A DNA stretch of 64,000 bases from Selaginella moellendorffii (GCF_000143415.4 NW_003314333.1:248001-312000); one strand, 5' to 3'; counted from the first letter of the stretch, positions 22,440 through 31,767 are shown. Notes: generated by a model from the sequence alone, not told the origin. Translations and numbers: made by a program.

Positions 22440-22625
22440 ATTCTTTAGCAGCCTACGGTCCTGTGCTTGCACTGTCCATGCTCAAATCCTCTGCGTCTTT
22501 CTCGTCAATCTCTTGATCCCGGAAAAGGCAGAGATCCGAACATCACGATCCAGGCGTATGCCCGGAATGCGTATACTGCTCAAGCCATGAATTTCTTTCA
22601 CCAAACAAGGTCACTTGGACTCCTG
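22440..22625 (+). pseudogene. Relic of the start of a PPR gene
   Basis: The stretch repeats the first 250 bp of the PPR gene at 25506 with internal deletions: shared CTCGTCAATCTCTTGATCC, ATCCAGGCGTATGCCCGGAA and ATTTCTTTCACCA. It follows the phosphatase gene directly, just as the intact PPR gene follows the damaged phosphatase copy at 25195-25460. Confidence 0.8.
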
Positions 22626-22643
22626 AAACGTTATCACTCGCAA

Positions 22644-23027
22644 ATGAGTATGTGTATGGAAATCAACATCAGCATAAATTCTAAGAATATTCACTATCTT
22701 TGTTGGGTGATGGAATCTGTCGATGTTGATACGCTCGGCTTCACCGAGCTGGGTAAGGCTCTGGACAAGGAGTATCCAGTTTTCAATGGCGAACTCGGAG
22801 CTGCCATCACGAAGCACCAAATCACTGGGCGAGTGTTTCTTTCTCTCGACCGCAACCACTGGACAGCCTGTGGTTTGACATTCGAGGCTGCCCTGCAGCT
22901 CGAGCTGCTGAGAGATCTTTTTCTAAAAGGCAGCCGTGTTTTAATAGTTTTTCTGAAGCACAGCACAAATCAACATCTTTATCAATGGCAGCCAAGCAAG
23001 ATTTTGTGGGTCGTGCAGAGTCGGTGA
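22644..23027 (+). CDS. ORF with SAM-like helical domain, first part of an accessory insert
   Basis: 127 codons from an ATG at 22644. The part VDTLGFTELGKALDKEYPVF and ITGRVFLSLDRNHW has the spacing of a SAM-type domain (short helices, then an I-x-G-x-x-F/L-L turn, then a C-terminal helix LQLELLRDLFLKGS). SAM domains are protein-protein adaptors. No splice path to the next ORF at 23137 keeps an open frame, so this may be a decayed exon or a separate small gene. The family cannot be fixed from this sequence alone. Confidence 0.35.
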   Translation: MSMCMEINISINSKNIHYLCWVMESVDVDTLGFTELGKALDKEYPVFNGELGAAITKHQITGRVFLSLDRNHWTACGLTFEAALQLELLRDLFLKGSRVLIVFLKHSTNQHLYQWQPSKILWVVQSR

Positions 23028-23136
23028 AACTCTCCATGAGAGGCTTGGTGATATGAACTTTTTCACTGTTCTGACTCGTCCCATCTAACTTCCACTTCAG
23101 GCCAGCAATCTGTTTGTTTAACCATCATTCGAGTAT

Positions 23137-24065
23137 ATGGGCCGTGACATCGCGCCGAGAGTGGAAAGCTTCATCATGAACAGCCTCCTTGCCGAAGATG
23201 GGCGATCAGTAGATGCACCAGCTTTCGCCGTGATCACTGGCACAGCGGGCTCCGGAAAGACAACTTGCGTAATGGCTGCTGTTGTGAACATGAACATGCA
23301 TCGGAGGTTTGCAAAGGCTCGTGAGAAGAGCCCCGTTCCTCCTTTCTGGGAAGCTGTTAGACAAGTACCAAAGGAAGATGGAGAGGCTGATGGAGACGAG
23401 ATGGAAGCGGAAGAGGAAGCACAGGACAGCTACTGTACGTGGATTGCTCACAGTTTGTCAATGATCCTTTCAAGACGCTGAGAAACAGTCTGCTCCTGGC
23501 TTACATAGACGACAAGCAGGATATGTAAGACTGAAGACTACAGAAACTTGGATGAATTTATTCGACTCGGGACATCTCGGGATCGCTGTAGTTGACGATG
23601 CCAACGCCACTGATGTGGACAAGGACGGTGGAAGTCAAACAGGAATTAGGAAGCCTTCAGTGGCGAAACGTACAGATGCCAGGGATAAGGTCGTGGCTCT
23701 GCTATCTCGTTGTCTGCTTTTCTGTGACGAGTGGGATCAGGAAGGGCCTTGAGCACGATAAACGGCCAGCGGACTTTTTATATGTGGAGGATACGAGCTA
23801 AGTGCACAATGATATGTGTGATCTCATGGCTGCGTTTGTTTCCTACTGTAGGCTCGTGAATTGTGCAAGTATCTAGACCACCAAAAGTTACAAGTTTCAG
23901 TCAAGGAGCTTGCGGACTTGATGTGGTGGACTGGTTTCGTGCCGAGTCTGGTCTACCGGTATCTCTTTGGAGACATGGAACAGGTGGTAGGGGTTATGTC
24001 ATGGCGTTGCTGGCTAAGACGTTGAAGGAGAAAAAAGATACTGACGCTCGCACTGAGATTGAAAA
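23137..24065 (+). pseudogene. P-loop NTPase fragment(s) with broken frame
   Basis: The first ORF (23137-23481) opens with GRDIAPRVESFIMNSLL and has a textbook Walker A: VITGTAGSGKTTCVMAAVV. Near 23420 the sense shifts to another frame, where LLYVDCSQFVNDPF and LRNSLLLAYIDDKQDM read on; so there is a frameshift or a very unusual intron. Further pieces are 23540-23752 (GHLGIAVVDDANATDVD, LLFCDEWDQEG) and about 23853-23985 (LCKYLDHQKLQVSVKELADL followed by MWWTGFVPSLVYRYL, like a lid/winged-helix part of STAND or CRN-type ATPases). Each piece is open and conserved-looking, but I cannot join them cleanly. It looks like a decayed or heavily interrupted ATPase gene. Confidence 0.45.
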
Positions 24066-24859
24066 GTGGGTCATGTTCGACAGGCTCGAATAGGATGGAA
24101 CGCTGAGATGGCTACGATATTAGCTGCTGCGTTATACAGACCGCATCTCACGTTGAATAACGGGGCGCAGCTCGTTATAGATCCGGAGGTCGTTGTGACT
24201 GGGGAGGACATTTGTGAGGAGTACCCGAACAAGAGAGTTCTGATTATTCCCAAGGAGTTCAACCACCTCGGGGCGCGTATGTTTTATGTAGCTGGGGGAC
24301 TCGTGGTTGTGATCCAGGTATCGATCAGGATCCACGCCAAGGCGAGGGAACTGGCTGGACAAATTTTCTGCGAATTGGCTGAAAAGTCCGCAGGTCGCAA
24401 GTGCTTCTGGCATGTGGTGAGACATGGGGATATGAAAAAAGGTGGGGATGTGTACGACGAAGTTGTGTCTACGTTCGGTGGTTTTAGTAGCGCTCTCAAG
24501 GCCGTCGATGGACATTGCGATGTTCTGAAAGGGAGGGTTCCAAGAAGAGAGGAGGTTTGCTTTGTTTGATTTCATGTAGATTGAAGACTGATTTGTTATT
24601 GTTTCAGGATTCGTGCGTCGATTGTTCTGAGTACCAGTGTTACTTTGGTGAAGAAGAGCTTCATGACTGGTTCCAGTGCAGTGTTTGCAAGTGCTGGGTT
24701 CACAGACGTTGTGCTGGTGAGAGGTACACTGGGCCCGAAAATATTTTCCAGTGCCTTTTCTGTGATGCGACACCAGTCGAAGAAAAGGGGTCCAGTCACG
24801 TCGAAGAAGAGGAAGGTGTCCGTCTTAGAGGGAGATGTTGGCAACAACGTCCGCATTAA
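24066..24859 (+). CDS. Possible nuclease-like block plus PHD finger (3' part of accessory gene)
   Basis: Two blocks joined by one clean intron (24555-24607, phase 0). Block 1 (to 24554) has EVVVTGEDICEEYP, LIIPKEFNHLGARMFYVAGG and LVVVIQVSIRIHAKARELAG; the order of an acidic residue, then a hydrophobic strand with IQVS and a nearby His, resembles the end of the PD-(D/E)xK nuclease module seen in Crinkler-type effectors, but no complete catalytic set is proven. Block 2 (24608-24859) is a PHD finger: CVDC, FQCSVCKCWVHRRC, then FQCLFC, a C4-H-C3 set that binds zinc and usually reads histone tails. A PHD next to an ATPase/nuclease suggests chromatin targeting. It may be the 3' end of the same gene as the P-loop pieces. 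Confidence 0.45.
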
Positions 24860-25194
24860 AACCTGATGCGCATCACTGATCCACTTGTGATGGAAGGATC
24901 GGATCGCTGGCGACTCTGGCGACTCTGCAAAAAGTGCTTCATGTCTCAATCAAATTCTCTCATGCCTAGTTCATTCATTGTGCATTTGTCAAGTGTGCCC
25001 TGCAAACATTTCTCCAGGTGGTCCTCGCGACGAAAGACCTTCAAGGCATCCGTGAACAAGAGAGGATGCTGTGAGCAACATTCGTCGGAAAACAACTCGT
25101 AGAGCTTTTTTTACGAGCCCTGGGATCTCCTAATCCACATGCTCAAGAGGGAATCTTTGTCAATGGTACTTAGCGATCTCATCCCTCGAAGAAG

Positions 25195-25460
25195 CAATCT
25201 ATGAAGGCTTAGCTTGCGTGAGAGAAGCACACGCGTTTCGGGTGAGAACTGCCTCTAAGTAGAGATATCTGTCACTGTGAGTGAGCTGCAAGAGCACAAA
25301 TGCCCTACACCGAGTGTGGTATGTGTCTGTTCTTTAGTGGTGGTGACGCACGGTCACGGGCCAGGCAGCCGTGTGCCCAACGCTTCGTTCAATGTCTTGA
25401 GCATCTCTAGCGACAACCAGTCGTGGTGCGACGTGGAGCATTTCCTTGTCCTCGGGACCC
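25195..25460 (+). pseudogene. Relic of the histidine-phosphatase gene 3' part
   Basis: Bases from about 25200 repeat exon 4 (GAGAGAAGC, CACGCGTT) and from 25335 exon 6 of the gene at 21371 (GTGGTGGTGACGCACGGT, AATGTCTTGAGCATCTCTAG, GTCGTGGTGCGACGTGGAGC), with small deletions that destroy the frame. It lies 45 bp before the intact PPR gene. Between 24860 and 25195 I see no gene. Confidence 0.82.
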
Positions 25461-25505
25461 CTCCATTCCATCCAAAGAATCCACACTCACAATTCCTTAG
25501 AATGA

Positions 25506-27257
25506 ATGAGCATTGCCCGCAGCCTCCGGTCCTGTGCTTGCCTTGCGGAGGCACGGCAGCTCCACGCTCGAATCATCGGCAGTGGAAGCGGCTTCTTTCT
25601 CGTCAATCTCTTGATCCAGGCGTACGGCAGATGTGGCAGCCCGGAAGAGGCAAGGATGGTGTTCGACCACGAGATCCAAGAGCCCAACATCTTCTCGTTG
25701 AATTTCATGATCCAGGCATATGCCCGGAATGGGTATACTGCGGAGGCCATGGATTTCTTTCACCAGATGCCGCGGAGGGACGTGGTTACCTGGACGTCAA
25801 TGGTTGCGCTTTTTATGCGTGCAAGGCACAAGCAAGAAGCTCAGACATTCTTCTTGAAAATGCCACAGCGGAATGCGATCACTTGGAATGTGCTACTCGC
25901 AGCAAATGCCCAGAATGGAGATGAGAGGTCTCTTGCAAAGGCTACGTTTGATGCGATGCCTGCTCGGACCATCATCTCTTGGAATACAATGCTACAGGCG
26001 GGGTCGGATCCGTCCGCAGTGAGTGATGTGTTTCACAAGATGCCGGCGCGTGATGGTGTTTCCTGGGACCTGGCAGCCTACCACAACCGCGATGCCAAAC
26101 ACTGGTTTGACAACAACCCGGAGAAATCCCATGTCTCGTGGAACATCCTCCATGCACGAACGGATGATTTGGAGCACTGCAAACTTGTCTACGAGAGAAT
26201 GCCCGCACACGGGGTCCTGTCGTCCACTGCCATGATCCAAGAATTCTCTTTGAAAGGGGAGATCAGTAGAGCACAAGGTGTGTTTCATGCAATGCATGCG
26301 CGCAGCCTCGTCACATGGAACACGATGATCTCAGCGTACTCGCAAGCGTTTCAGGTACGTCATGCACAAGATCTGTTTGATCGAGCTCCGCAGCGAGATG
26401 TCATCTCTTGGACTTCCATGTTTCAGGCTCTTGCGACCTTTGGGAAACTTTCGGATGCCAAGGCGGCATTCGACGATATGCCGGAGAAGAATGTAGTTTC
26501 CTGGACGGGGTTACTACTTCTATACTCTCGTGCCGAGAGCCTCGACCGTTCCAAAGCAGCGTTTGATCGAATGCCCAGGCACGACCTTCCTGGATGGAAC
26601 GCCATTATAGCAGCGTATGCTCGAAACGGGCATCTCAAGGAAGCGAGGCAGCTCTTTGAAGAGCTGATGCCGGAGAGAGGAACTTGGTCTTGCAGTTGCT
26701 TGATCGATGCCTACGCGCGACACGGCCAGCTGCAAGACGCGAAGAAACTCTTTGATGATCCTTTGAACACCAGAGACGTTGCCTCGTGGAACTCCATGAT
26801 GGAGGCGTATGCCCTCGACGAGCACAGCACGGAGACCATCCAGCTCTTCCGTGAGATGCAGCTCGACGGTACCACCCCGGACGGCATATCGTTTACCACC
26901 ATTCTGGCGGCATGCAGCCACCTTGGGCGTCCACAGGACGCGCAGCGCTACTTGGAGTCCATGGCCGGTGACTATGGACTAGAGCCGGAGCGAGATCACT
27001 ACATCTGCGTTATAGACAACCTGGGACGAGTGGGAAGGCTCGAACACGCCGAGGAGCTCGTTACTTACATGCCATCTCTGGAGCTGGATGGTGGCCATTT
27101 TGCCTGGAAAACATTGCTAGGAGCTTGTAGGAACCATGGCGATCTGGGACGGGGATGTTACGTGGCCAAGCACGCTCTAGAGCTGGATCCGCAATGGGCA
27201 TCGCTTTACTCTCTCCTATCAAACATTGTCGTTGAATCATTGAATGCTCAAGAATGA
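25506..27257 (+). CDS. PPR protein, SS-type motifs
   Basis: Intronless, 583 codons. The N-terminus RSLRSCACLAEARQLHARII is the usual first L-like motif; about 14 tandem 31-residue S motifs follow (for example KLSDAKAAFDDMPEKNVVSW), then a P/L block (GISFTTILAACSHLGRPQDA) and an E-like start ASLYSLLSNIVVESLNAQE, where it ends. No DYW domain. The chain of S motifs fits organelle RNA binding in editing or maturation; an editing deaminase would have to be supplied by another protein. The stop at 27257 is 10 bp before the stop of the HAD gene on the other strand. An ATG four bases upstream (25502) is in another frame. Confidence 0.92.
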   Translation: MSIARSLRSCACLAEARQLHARIIGSGSGFFLVNLLIQAYGRCGSPEEARMVFDHEIQEPNIFSLNFMIQAYARNGYTAEAMDFFHQMPRRDVVTWTSMVALFMRARHKQEAQTFFLKMPQRNAITWNVLLAANAQNGDERSLAKATFDAMPARTIISWNTMLQAGSDPSAVSDVFHKMPARDGVSWDLAAYHNRDAKHWFDNNPEKSHVSWNILHARTDDLEHCKLVYERMPAHGVLSSTAMIQEFSLKGEISRAQGVFHAMHARSLVTWNTMISAYSQAFQVRHAQDLFDRAPQRDVISWTSMFQALATFGKLSDAKAAFDDMPEKNVVSWTGLLLLYSRAESLDRSKAAFDRMPRHDLPGWNAIIAAYARNGHLKEARQLFEELMPERGTWSCSCLIDAYARHGQLQDAKKLFDDPLNTRDVASWNSMMEAYALDEHSTETIQLFREMQLDGTTPDGISFTTILAACSHLGRPQDAQRYLESMAGDYGLEPERDHYICVIDNLGRVGRLEHAEELVTYMPSLELDGGHFAWKTLLGACRNHGDLGRGCYVAKHALELDPQWASLYSLLSNIVVESLNAQE

Positions 27258-27267
27258 GAGAGATACA

Positions 27268-27864
27268 CTACTTGTCAAAATCATCATCGTTATGATCGAG
27301 CTCCAAGACATCATCATCACTGTCGCTGTAAACTTCAATGTGATCAAGAGCTCCGTCGTCCCTGAGCTTCCGGAGTTCTCCTCTCACGTCTTTGGAAACC
27401 GCAAGCTTCCGGAGGATCTCGGCCACGTTAGAGAGCTGGCAGTCATCATCGTTATCGCCCTCATAGCTTTCGATCACAATGGCGTTATCCACAACATGAT
27501 CTGGTACCAAATCCCGGTCGTCGTCCACCAGCACCACCTTGCTCAAATCCCGACCAAGCTTGGTCACGTCCTTGGTTAGATCCGCTCCAAAGTCCATGTT
27601 TGATAGTAAGTGCGAGAACTCGGATCCTTTGCACTGGAGCTGCCGCAACGCGTTGGCTGCGTAGTCACTAGGAGCGCTAGTCCACAACACAAGCTCGTAG
27701 ATGTCCGCCATATCCTTTAGAAACTGATCCACTCCTGGCCGCTTGGATATATGCAATCGATCGCTAGTCAAGGGCCATAACAACGTCCCATCCATGTCCA
27801 GGACCAACGTCGCGGGCTTGGAACTTGGTGGAAGAAGAGGACTAGCTCGCCATTCACTCGCCAT
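27268..27864 (-). CDS. FCP1/SCP-like HAD phosphatase
   Basis: Single exon, 198 codons. The HAD nucleophile motif is TLVLDMDGTLLWP (Asp23, Asp25), followed by KRPGVDQFLKDMADIYELVL, then WTSAPSDYA, and by KVVLVDDDRDLVP as the last acidic motif: the order found in the NIF/FCP1 family that dephosphorylates Ser (RNA polymerase II CTD or other proteins). The C-terminal 45 residues are very acidic (YSDSDDDVLELDHNDDDFDK). Only 49 bp separate its ATG from that of the divergent PPR gene at 27914, so the two likely share one promoter region. No transit peptide. Confidence 0.87.
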   Translation of the reverse strand: MASEWRASPLLPPSSKPATLVLDMDGTLLWPLTSDRLHISKRPGVDQFLKDMADIYELVLWTSAPSDYAANALRQLQCKGSEFSHLLSNMDFGADLTKDVTKLGRDLSKVVLVDDDRDLVPDHVVDNAIVIESYEGDNDDDCQLSNVAEILRKLAVSKDVRGELRKLRDDGALDHIEVYSDSDDDVLELDHNDDDFDK

Positions 27865-27913
27865 CGAATAAAACTCCTCCAACCTAGATTTCTCTCGCGG
27901 GGGCCTTATTTGT

Positions 27914-30604
27914 ATGAGGCCGTGGCAACTGGTGCGCACGAGATCCATCCATGCTTTGAGCGCTCTCCAGGAGCAAGACGCGTTTGCGCAGCTCGTGCGA
28001 TCCTGCCGAGACATATCCCAGGCGAAACATCTCCACTCTAGCATCCTCTCCAGCGCGCACGCTACCAACACCTTTCTCGTGAACCTCATCGTCCAAATGT
28101 ATGGCCGATGCGGCGATGTAAACAGCGCTAGGCAGGTTTTCGATTCGCTTCGGCAGCCCAATCTCTTCTCCTGGAACATCATGATCCAGGCATATGCCCA
28201 AAACGGGCAACTCCACGATGCCAAGCTCGTTTTCGATGCGGTTCCTTGCAAGGATGTTGTCTCCTGGAACGCGATGATAGCGATTTTTGTTCTAGCTGGA
28301 GATGTCGAGGGAGCTCATTATGTCTTTGATTGCATGGACCACCGAAATGTGGTTTCGTGGAACACGATATTAGCAGCATATACCGAGTTTGGGCATATTG
28401 AAACTGTTCTTCTTCTCTTTGAAAGAATGCCTCAAACAAACGCGATATCGACGAATACTCTTATTCAAGCTCTTGCTTGCTCCCACCGTCTTGATGAATC
28501 CAAGTCCCTTTTTGATTTGATGCCCGTTAGAACGGTTGTTTCATGGAACACACTCCTGCAGGCTTATACCTACAGCGGGCAGCCGGAGCTAGTGATCATC
28601 ATCTATCTCCGGATGCCTCATTGGGACGTCGTCTCGTGCTCGTCGTTGATCGCTGTGTCGGACAAAGACGATCGCTTGGGTTATGGCAAGCAGTCCTTTG
28701 ATCAAATGCCTCACCGAAACATCATCTCCTGGACCGCCATGTTTCAGGCGTATGCCCAAACGGGACATCTCCATTCTGCTACAGAGGTGTTTTGCAAGAT
28801 GCCCGAGTGGAATCTAGTGTCCATGAACGCACTGCTCCAAGCGTCCGCAGATCTAGATAGTTTAGAAGTTTCCCAGGAAGTGTTTGCATGGATGCCCGAC
28901 AGGGATGCAGTGTCGTGGACAGTGATGCTCCAGGCAAATGCTCAAGCCGGAGACTTATCCACAGCAGCAACCATCTTCAACGAAATGCCGTGCCGGAGCA
29001 TGGTCTCCTGGAACTCCATGCTGCAAATCTTAAGCCAGAGGGTCGACTCCATCACCTATGCTAAGCTCCTGTTTGATCTCATCCCCCAGCACGACACCAT
29101 CTCCTGGACAACGATGATTGCGGCATTCGCCCAGGCCGGATGCGTGGACGAGGCCTGGGACGTGTTCGCCAGCATACCACAGCACAGCTCCATCTCCTGG
29201 ACCGCCATGATCGCGGCTTTCACTCACAACGGATTCACGAGCGAGGCACTGCGACACTTCGAGTCGATGCCCGAGCAAGGGCTGGCAGCCAAGAACACCA
29301 TCATCTCTTGCCATGCCGAGGCCACGGGCGAGATGAGCTCGAGCAAGCGCGTCTTCGATGAGATGAGCCAACGAGACGTGGTTACTTGGACGGCCATGAT
29401 TGGGGGATACGGTCAGGTTGACGCTCCAGATGAAGCCACGGCGGTGTTTGAGCGAATGCCACAGTGGGATCTCGTTGCCTGGAACGCGCTCATCCAGGCC
29501 TACGCGCAAAACGGCGGGGTCGATGGTAGCAAGAGGCTGTTCGATGCGATGCCGAAGAGGAATCGAGTGTCGTGGAGCACGATGGTGCAACTGGTTGCCG
29601 GGGAGGATCCGGCGGCCGGGCGATTGATGCTGGAGAAGATGCCCCGCCAGGACGCCGTCGCCTGGACTGCCGTCGTCGCGGCATACGCGCAGCTGGGCCG
29701 ACTGTTAGAGATCGGTGATCTCTTCGACAGCGTGCATTGCGTGGATGTGGTGGCGTGGAATGCGATGATCCAAGCCAACTGCAAGGACTCCAACCTCGAG
29801 GGCGCCAAGGCTGTGTTTGATCGAATGCCCAAAAGGAATGTTGTGTCTTGGAATTCAGTTTTGTCAGCAAATGCCCAGAGAGGGTATCTTGAGACTGCGA
29901 AACTGGTGTTTGACTCTATGCCCAGCCGAGATGTGGTGTCTTGGAACGTTATGGTTGCGGGCTATGCTCAGAAAGGGTTTCTAGAGGAAGCTCGGTTCTT
30001 GCTGGAGCAGCTTCCACAGGGCGATGCAACGTCGTGGAACACCATGTTTGATGCATATGCCTTGAATGGGCAATGCTCAAAGGCGCTGGAGCTCTTTCCA
30101 CTCATGAACTTGGAAGGAGTTGTGGCCAACGAGGTGAGCTTTGTTAGTATTCTCGCCGCTTGCAGCCACTTGGGACTTGTCAAGGAAGGATGGCACCACT
30201 TCACTTGCATGACCGACGATGTGGGACTATCGCCCACTCGCGAGCACTACCTTTGTATGGTGGACATGCTCGCTCGCTCCGGGCGGCTTTGGGACGCGGA
30301 GAACTTGATAGGAACAATGCCATTCCCTCCTGATGGTGTGGCCTGGGGGACTTTACTAGCGGCTTGCCGAAACAATGTCGATGTGGAGCGCGGAGCTCGA
30401 GCAGCCGAGGAGGCACTCCAGCACGAGTACGACGTCTCCGGCCCCTACATGCTACTCTGCAGCATGCAGGCGGTAGCGGCTCACTGCACAGGCTCTGAGA
30501 CAAGCGCTCATCGGCAAACTGGCTTAGTTTATCATGAGTTAGAGAGCTCGAGCTTTTACAACGAAGAACGATCAAGCACGAAAGTTACGAGCGTTCGATC
30601 ATGA
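27914..30604 (+). CDS. Long SS-type PPR protein
   Basis: Intronless, 896 codons, the longest PPR here. After LVRSCRDISQAKHLHSSIL come roughly 22 consecutive 31-residue S motifs (pattern VFDRMPKRNVVSWNSVLSAN), then EVSFVSILAACSHLGLVKEG and EHYLCMVDMLARSGRLWDAE. The last part (GPYMLLCSMQAVAAHCTGS) replaces the E domain, and a Ser/Glu-rich tail ends the protein; there is no DYW. A long array implies a long RNA footprint. The 3' end overlaps the convergent Gnk2-like gene by 6 bp (30599-30604). Confidence 0.92.
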   Translation: MRPWQLVRTRSIHALSALQEQDAFAQLVRSCRDISQAKHLHSSILSSAHATNTFLVNLIVQMYGRCGDVNSARQVFDSLRQPNLFSWNIMIQAYAQNGQLHDAKLVFDAVPCKDVVSWNAMIAIFVLAGDVEGAHYVFDCMDHRNVVSWNTILAAYTEFGHIETVLLLFERMPQTNAISTNTLIQALACSHRLDESKSLFDLMPVRTVVSWNTLLQAYTYSGQPELVIIIYLRMPHWDVVSCSSLIAVSDKDDRLGYGKQSFDQMPHRNIISWTAMFQAYAQTGHLHSATEVFCKMPEWNLVSMNALLQASADLDSLEVSQEVFAWMPDRDAVSWTVMLQANAQAGDLSTAATIFNEMPCRSMVSWNSMLQILSQRVDSITYAKLLFDLIPQHDTISWTTMIAAFAQAGCVDEAWDVFASIPQHSSISWTAMIAAFTHNGFTSEALRHFESMPEQGLAAKNTIISCHAEATGEMSSSKRVFDEMSQRDVVTWTAMIGGYGQVDAPDEATAVFERMPQWDLVAWNALIQAYAQNGGVDGSKRLFDAMPKRNRVSWSTMVQLVAGEDPAAGRLMLEKMPRQDAVAWTAVVAAYAQLGRLLEIGDLFDSVHCVDVVAWNAMIQANCKDSNLEGAKAVFDRMPKRNVVSWNSVLSANAQRGYLETAKLVFDSMPSRDVVSWNVMVAGYAQKGFLEEARFLLEQLPQGDATSWNTMFDAYALNGQCSKALELFPLMNLEGVVANEVSFVSILAACSHLGLVKEGWHHFTCMTDDVGLSPTREHYLCMVDMLARSGRLWDAENLIGTMPFPPDGVAWGTLLAACRNNVDVERGARAAEEALQHEYDVSGPYMLLCSMQAVAAHCTGSETSAHRQTGLVYHELESSSFYNEERSSTKVTSVRS

Positions 30605-31033
30605 CGACGACGAGGAGCTCAGCCCCTGCAAGCAATTGAAGTTGAAGCTGTATGCCTCGTAGCGCATGTAGCACACGTCGGTGCTCGTCTTCATGCACAG
30701 CCTAGCTCCCTTGGAGAGTGGCGCTGCTCGATCGAGATTCGCCTTGATAGTCTGCAAGCATCCCTTGCAGTTGCTGCCTTTGATGCAGAGGGCGAAGCCA
30801 CTGACAGTGTTGGGCGACTGGCCGTGGCTAAACTCCGAAGAGACAGCCTGGGGAGCATGATCCAGCAGGACTTGATACACATCTAGCCAGTTCTGCTGGA
30901 ACGGACTTCCCAAGCTCGTGTTACCTGTGTTGTAGTACATGAGGTTTGTTCCAATGTCGTCGGGACAACCGTCGGAGGCGTCTCCGAAGCTCATGGCGTG
31001 GATCAGCAGCAAGATGATGGCGAGGAGAGCCAT
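30599..31033 (-). CDS. Secreted Gnk2/DUF26-like small protein
   Basis: 144 codons, single exon. A signal peptide (ALLAIILLLIHAMSFGDA) is followed by GCPDDIGTNLMYYNTGN and a central FALCIKGSNCKGCLQTIKAN, then CMKTSTDVCYMRYEAYSFNF. The pattern of a late Cys-x-x-Cys with conserved flanks is that of the ginkbilobin/stress-antifungal domain (DUF26), whose members are apoplastic, mannose-binding or antifungal, or the ectodomains of CRK kinases. In the usual motif the first two Cys are eight residues apart; here they are five apart. No kinase or GPI region follows. Start chosen at the ATG before the signal peptide. Confidence 0.78.
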   Translation of the reverse strand: MALLAIILLLIHAMSFGDASDGCPDDIGTNLMYYNTGNTSLGSPFQQNWLDVYQVLLDHAPQAVSSEFSHGQSPNTVSGFALCIKGSNCKGCLQTIKANLDRAAPLSKGARLCMKTSTDVCYMRYEAYSFNFNCLQGLSSSSSS

Positions 31034-31289
31034 CCTCAGATTTTACTAAGTACCACTTACTCGCTCGCTCTTCACAACGAAACTAGGCGAGCACCAATCT
31101 TTTATATCCACAAGGAAGCTTGACTTAGTCCCAAGTTGGAGCGAGCACCACTGAAAATGACTCGATGCAATAGCTTAATGCAAGCACATCCTTTTCTCCA
31201 TTGCTAGAATCGTGCTTCTCATTCAGGTAGTTAGCAGTGGAATCGTGAAAAGAGCAAGCCTCCGACTGGAAACTTTTCGACTAGAGCTC

Positions 31290-31640
31290 CACCGCGACGC
31301 TGGGACTGTCCGGCTTGATCCATTCCACTTCAAGGTAGGCCAGTGCCTTGTCAACTGGGCCGGCATATGGCGGCAAGCAACGACGATGGAAGCGAGTACG
31401 GCACTGTCTCGGCCTTGTTCGTCATCCCGCATTTCATGGAAGAATTGAGCTCCATTGTCGGCTCTAGCCAGACACCAACGAACTCCGTGTAACCAAAATC
31501 TGCCGGGCATCAGCCATACAAACACACTTGGTGAGCGCTTCGATGATCCTGGAGCGGCAGACACGAGCGTGGTGGAGGGATATGAGAGACGAGGAATCCA
31601 TGACAAGTTTGCCGCCCCTGATAGCGGCAACGAATGCGGC
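31290..31640 (-). pseudogene. Internally deleted PPR relic (low confidence)
   Basis: On the minus strand, IIEALTKCVCMADARQIL and VTRSSLVSGW resemble the N-terminal block of the PPR gene at 25506 (LRSCACLAEARQLHARIIGS), and in another frame downstream DSAVLASIVVACRHMPA resembles the late P block. There is no S-motif array between them and frames do not join. The rest of 31034-31767 shows nothing else I can support. Confidence 0.35.
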
Positions 31641-31767
31641 GGACACGACGCCAAATCCGTGCATGCCTGGAGGCTCGCCACCTTTCTCTTCCTCTTGGGA
31701 TCGTTCGAGTAAACCGTCACGCTGGGACTCGATTGAAACTTGCCAAGAACACGAACTTACTTTTCTC

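Noticed and set aside
22644-24859. Endogenous giant-virus (NCLDV) insertion
   Set aside because: Considered because of the isolated Walker A ORF and known viral inserts in Selaginella, but there is no capsid, polymerase or viral helicase motif set, and introns and a PHD finger argue for a eukaryotic or transposon-derived gene.
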